Part shown: positions 58,963 to 64,000 of the stretch, in pieces
Numbering within the stretch: the first letter of the stretch is position 1
How the letters are laid out: the number at the start of each line of letters is the position of its first letter
Assembly: GCA_037903355.1 (NCBI GenBank)
Contig: JBAJFE010000002.1
Coordinates: forward strand, 119,501 to 183,500
DNA from: Trichuris trichiura
Lineage: Eukaryota > Nematoda > Enoplea > Trichinellida > Trichuridae
Direction: 5' to 3'
DNA: 64,000 nt
Position numbers and translations under genes: made by a program
The notes under the pieces: model-generated
The model's database searches: none
Seen by the model: only the letters and a program-made list of their open reading frames with translations
Told to the model about the DNA's origin: nothing

Positions 58963-61900
58963 CAGTGTTTCCCAACCTTTTTTGAGCCAGGGCCCCCTTT
59001 CGCGACCTTCAACTTAATGGGGCCCCCGGTCATTCTCCCCAACGTAATTCTCCTGCTTCTGTTATCCTCAGGTGCGCCTACTGTGGTTACGTTGTTATCA
59101 ATTTGTACAAGTAGTTCAGCACTTGAAAGAGCCGGCAGAATGTAGAATTGATTTCGCTGCCTACAGTGTTTGCCAAAGAAAAAACAGTTAAGCTGGGCCA
59201 TCCTTAAAAACCGTATTAACCCGCGGATCTTGTCAGCCGCAAGTAGGACCCCATGGTTTGCGCTGTGAAAGTTGAGCGTGCGATTAATGGCTGGAAAACC
59301 TGGCGATGCGAAGTCGACGCTGAATTTCTTTTCTACACTAGAGCAAAATGGCTAGTAAGGAAGCCAGCCAGCTGCCATATACGGCGAATGCTTCTAGCGA
59401 TATTCGAAGCCGTTAACGCCATAAATTCTTTATTTGGCACTGAAGGCGTTCTTTTCGTATTACTAGACTTAGGTCGGCTAACTGCAGATCAGGGAGCATT
59501 CAGAGTACAAGCGCGGCATTGGGTTTCCTCTTCCTTAATTTTTCGGGCTGTTAGCAATGGTAACGCAAATTGTAAGTGGGGCTGCGATGTTGTTCTCAGT
59601 GCTGCGCAACAATGAATCTAAATTCAATATTTCCTCAGAGCAAGACGACAGCCGCTTGATCTTACCTCACTTAGTGCGACGGTTGGGTCTGGTGCAATGC
59701 TAGTAATTTATCCACGTCCGGCTCGATAGTCGTCAGAAGTAATCTCAAGTCGCCTCGCCTGACTATTTGTAAGCGGTTTCTTTTTTTTCCGAGAAGGTCT
59801 GTTACCGCACTAAATCCGCGTTCAACCAAATAGGACGACGGAAAAGGGATGAGGAACTTCTTAGCTACGTTCTATAGCTTGGGATACAGCTGTCTGATTT
59901 CCTGCTGCAGCCAGAAACTGGTATAGCCGCCCTTCATCTTGGGCTTCAGCTCCTCGTTGGCTTGCATCTCAATGAGTTCTTCCTGGTAAGCCACTTCAAC
60001 CTCGGCGAGGCATGTAAACGGGTCCAAAACCCAGTCCGGTATCGTCATGGACAAAATGTCTCTGTACCTTTCGCACATGTCCTCATGGAGCATGCTGAGA
60101 TGGTCACAGAAGGAGCGTATGACATCGTCAGGGAGGCTGCTATTCTTCTTGAGGTCGTCAAAGTTAGGGAACTGGCGTTACTCTCCGCGCCCAAGGTTTC
60201 GGCGGAAAATGGAAAGCTTGTTGATGAAAGCCTTTACAACCGTCTTGGTCTTGATAAGATTCAGTTGATCTCCTTGCAACTGCAAATTCATCTCGTTAAA
60301 CTTTAAGTAGAGGTCCGACATGTAAGCTATGTCAGCTCTTGATTTCTCCACGTTGTCGCGTAATTCCGTATCCTCAGTTTTGAGAAACTGTACGACGGTG
60401 TCAAAAAAGGTATAGAAGCGGCTCAAGCAGGCGCCCCTTGAAAGCCAGCGTACTTCTGTGTGAAGCAGGAGCCGGTTAAAATCTTCGCCATTTTCTTCGC
60501 ATAGTTGGCTGAACAATCTCTCTCTCAAGGCACTGCTTTTGATTCTATTAACCGCAGTGATCACGTACTGCAGCGAACGGTGCAGTCTGAGCCGCTTCGC
60601 CACCAGATGTTGCCGGTGAATTACGCAGTGCACGGTCAGCAAATCCGGTACCTTTTCTTTTAGATACGAAAGGAACCCGCGATTGCGTCCAAGCATTGAC
60701 GGGGCTCCTGCCGTCGCGACAGCGATTACGTTCGTTAGTGGTATCTCCTTATCTTTAAAAAAAGTTTTCTACAGTACGAAATATTGATTCTTCTCTAGTG
60801 TCAGTCAGCAGTTCTCTTGCGAAGAGTAACTCCTGAACTAACTTGCCTTCCTTGATGAACCTGACATAGGCCAGCAGCAGCAGCGCTTCGTTATGTGGCA
60901 ACGTCGACTCATCCGCCTGTAAAGAAAATTCCTCTGTTCTCAAGAGGTTGCAGAGCGTATTCTCCATATCAGCGCTCATTTTATCAATACGTCGCTGCAC
61001 CGTATTGTTGCTTAAGGGAATCTTTTTAATTATTTCAGTTGCAGGAATGCGCAACACAGCACGCAGCACTTCCGAAACAGCCGGCAGTATCAGTTCTTCT
61101 CCGATGGCATGCAGCTTTCCAGAGTTCACGATTAAGAGGGAAATGTTATAGGACGCGCGCAATCCGTCGGTGTTTCCTCTTGATGCGGATGAAAAAATCC
61201 CTGGCAATTTAGGTCGCTTTTGGAAGTTATCTTGAAGAGATTGGAAGTAAGAAAAATCTTTATTGGCCTTGTCACCGTGCATCGTTTTCAGGTGTTTTAC
61301 TAATATTGAGGGCTTCATCAGTTCATTCGCAAAAGCCTTTTCACAGATCAAGCAAAATGGTTGCTGCGAATTCGAGTGTGACGGTATAAAACCGTATCTT
61401 AGATATTCGACGTTGTATTGCCTACATTTTTTTTTGCTTCTGCTATCTGTAGAAATTTACATCCGTTACTAACACGTTCAGAGCCAGACAGTAGCACAGT
61501 CGTATTAGGAATACAATTAGCCAAGCGTCATCTAAGCTCCCGCAGTAAGAACACAGGGGATTCCGTACCGGACGGCACTGTCCCTCTACGTCGGTCCTGG
61601 AAGCGGAAGCGGGATCGCTTTCATGTGATCACCCCGCTCTTTTCTGATGGTAGCGACGGACAAATAAGCTCAAAATAAGTCTATGAAGCATGAGGTTGCG
61701 ACAGGGTCGTTCTTGTCCTCGCGCGGCGGACAACGGAAAGCACGCGATAACATTTTCTACCCATGTGTGCGGACATCCTCCCTCTCCCTGGTGTTGTCGT
61801 GTCATGTCTGAGAAGGTAGGCTGGCTGACAAGATTTCGCATGGTTTCAAGTTCGGAAATACTTCCGCCCACCAAGGTCTGATGGCAAACAATGCCCGCAG

Positions 61901-62480
61901 TTCAACGACGAAACTCTCCGCTACTGGCTGTCTTTTTAGATATCAAACCAGTGAAGAATGGGGGATACAAATGTTTGACTGAGTACTGCTTTAAACAGGT
62001 CTACACCTCCCTTACTAGGCCTATTTTCCTTGCTATTTTTGCGAACCGCAAGGCCATGCGTAAGGAAGGAAGGCAGACGGTCGTAAGATGCTCCCACCTG
62101 TAAAGCAAACTGGGCGTGTATTCTCCTTTTTGCTAGTGAGCGCTACCGAACTTGTGGGTTTATCATTCGCTACTTAAACATAGGCGTGGTTAAACACAAG
62201 CAAACTAATCCTTTCCCGAAGAAGCTGACGAACAACCGGAGGCTGGTGCTAGTTCAAAGCCCAAGAATAGCAAAATGGGTGACTTCGTCAAGCACTATAA
62301 CTTAGGTTAAGACTTCCGCGACGGACCCTGTCGGCCGTCCTGAAGCCTGACACGCCGTGAGAGTCGTCGCGGAAACCTGCTGGCGTTTACGGAGCGCGTT
62401 TCTTAGAAAGCACCGCCTGTGGCTTAGTTTCTCTGGGAAATATGATCACAAGGAGCGGCACTAGGCGTTGCCGAAGTCCC
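58963..62480 (-). mobile_element. hAT-A element, copy 2
   Basis: Reverse-oriented near-copy of 4389-8012. The 3' end starts CAGTGTTTCCCAACC on the plus strand; the 5' limit GGGACTTCGG is the same as in copy 1. It lacks the GA expansion. No duplication at the ends was recognised. Confidence 0.8.
59671..61446 (-). pseudogene. hAT transposase (ZBED5/FAM200-type), copy 2
   Basis: Minus strand: RQYNVEYLRYGFIPSHSNSQ, CLICEKAFANELMKPSILVK (BED-type Cys pair kept here), DESTLPHNEALLLLAYVRF, MLGRNRGFLSYLKEKVPDLL, SALRERLFSQLCEENGEDF, and YLVERGFSAV-like near 59830. The initiation codon is changed (ATAGCAGAAGC where copy 1 has ATGGCAGAAGC). At least three frame changes (around 60750, 60180 and 59870) disable it. 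It is the best template for reading the damaged parts of copy 1. Confidence 0.85.
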
Positions 62481-63626
62481 ACGGGCGATAAGCTTCAGGC
62501 ACAATACATAGCGCGCGACGTGCCTGTTAGCGGCCGAGAAAAAGACGTCCACTATAGTGTTGAAATGGGCACACTTCGTCGTTTAAGTACCCGTAGTAGC
62601 GAGCATATGACTTCTTGAAATCCCGTTAGGTATCTACACTAGATGTAGAAATCAAACTGAGAAGTAGTACTTATAAGATGTCCCCGTTAAGTGAAGAGCC
62701 ACGGCAAGTGTTTCAGACATGTAAAAGGTAACCTGTACAAAACTGTGATGTGATGTGCCTTTCGCGTTGATGAAGGCTCAGGGGTTAAGCTATCGCCGAC
62801 GTGTTAAAGATGGATGGGACGCATTGGGACAGTCAGAAGGACCGCCGTCAGTCAAGGATCCCCTGTACTCACTAAACTAGCAGATCAGAGCTTATTATCC
62901 TTACAGATACTCCTATGGTTGCGACTGAATCTATTTTAATGCTCAAGCAATGCTAATCTCCTGGTAACGTGAGCCGTGTTTCAACTAAAATCTTACAAGA
63001 CACCTTTCTATTTTTAAGAAGTTCGTCGAATTTCAGGAGAGGTCCGTAGTCGCGACAAAGCTGTTTCCTAACAGCTGATATAACGGGATAGCTGAATAGA
63101 TGAGAAGTACAGCACTGAGGAAACATGACACAAGAAGGATCGCAGAGCTATTATTACTTTTCACCGTCAACGCACAGGAGAGAATAATCAGTGTCTACTG
63201 AGCATTTTCCCCGCCATTACCCCCCAGGCGCGCTTGTCCGCCCCCGCGAAGAAGCTGTCATCGCCCCCTGCAGGTTGTAGTTCTCCGAGCCCTCCGATTT
63301 GCGCCAGGGTGGTACGCTAATGCGAAAAAAACCAACCAAAAAGATTCATTTGGAATTGCGCTTTGGCACAGCAGCAGATGGCGAAGGAGCAAATACGAGC
63401 AGGAAAAATCCATGTACATCTTTTGTTGAAAGGCACAATATTCAAAATGACCGGCAAAGGAAGGCGGCTGGGGTCAATGTCCTAGTTAAGGCTGAGGCAC
63501 AGTTTGCCATTTGCATGGCAGGTGATGGAAGCCGCCCTTTCGCTCAATGTGAACAGTTGAACTCTATGCCATTGGACAATCAGCTTAAGGCTGCTAGGAA
63601 AGCAGTGTTGTTTTGTATGCCTAAGC
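62481..63626. other. unassigned sequence
   Basis: No coding homology. The C-rich stretch at 63215-63275 (CGCCCCCGCGAAGAAGC, CATCGCCCCCTGC) resembles the hAT-B 3' subterminal region near 22530-22600, so a hAT scrap may lie here. Confidence 0.3.
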
Positions 63627-64000
63627 CAGTGTTTCTCACGGTGGGGCAGGTGCCCCTCCATGGGGATCATTTCTAAATCCATGGCGGCCCAAAGCGCCAG
63701 TGGGCCCGCTGGGGGGCCCACTTAAGCTGTGTGGGGCACATGGCCGACTTGAGCCGTCAAGTAGAGGTGCATCGGAAGGTGAGGTCCGACGGTTAGGTAT
63801 TGGGTGTACTGGTTATGATAACGCCGCATGCTATGCGGGATGCCGGCTACCACCGAATCCACCACATGAACCAATCACCGCTCGTGAAAATGACCATTCA
63901 GAACACGCGGCAGAAGGGATCACATGTTTGTCACCGCGACCTTCCCGGCGTAGGATTTTGTAAGGGAAGCTTTCTGCTCAGAATTACTGAGCGCAGAGGA
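63627..64000 (+). mobile_element. hAT-type terminus running out of the window
   Basis: CAGTGTTTCTCACGGTGGGG with GGGGCAGGTGCCCC just inside resembles the element at 27166. The other end lies beyond the window. Confidence 0.55.

Overview
The window looks like transposon-saturated nuclear DNA of a nematode. Three things suggest this. The splice acceptors of the one clear host gene are mostly T-rich and end in CAG or TAG (TTTTCAG, TTTTTAG). Its ordinary introns are only about 45-60 bp. TTAGGC, the telomere unit of many nematodes, recurs inside a repeat family. The compact introns would fit a clade I (Trichuris-like) worm, but that is inference. I saw no rRNA or tRNA genes, no CRISPR arrays and no operons.

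Layout. 1-12.1 kb: an 8-bp-TSD repeat (R1), then two oppositely oriented arrays of a ~405-bp satellite flanking a 3.6-kb hAT element, with a TA-flanked MITE and a solo LTR nested in the arrays. 12.1-13.3 kb: a decayed pogo/Tigger transposase and a hammerhead-ribozyme fragment. 14.29-47.15 kb: one host gene on the + strand, an orthologue of NOMO (nodal modulator, BOS complex of the ER multipass translocon), in 26 proposed exons that give about 1,210 residues. Most of its introns are tiny, but four or five have been inflated to 2.5-13 kb by nested elements: Penelope-like elements (PLEs), foldbacks, hAT, MITEs, solo LTRs and an RTE LINE tail. 47.36-54.03 kb: a second hAT-B copy carrying a 4.38-kb Ty3/gypsy-like LTR element (minus strand, TSD GTCAT) and an R element. 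54-64 kb: Tigger fragments, two more R elements, two decayed hAT transposases and a hAT terminus running off the window.

The most unusual content is a set of almost perfectly palindromic insertions at 19.36, 31.70, 33.76 and 45.79 kb. Three are bounded by 13-14 bp target duplications. They carry compact hammerhead-ribozyme motifs (CUGANGA, closed stem II, GAAAGCUC) in both arms or at the centre. Related decayed motifs lie beyond the GIY-YIG remnants of a Penelope-like RT at 15-17.7 kb. This points to ribozyme-bearing, non-autonomous PLE foldbacks. A second theme is the R family (8-bp TSD, GGGTCT termini), which carries internal TTAGGC repeats. All percentages and alignments were done by eye.
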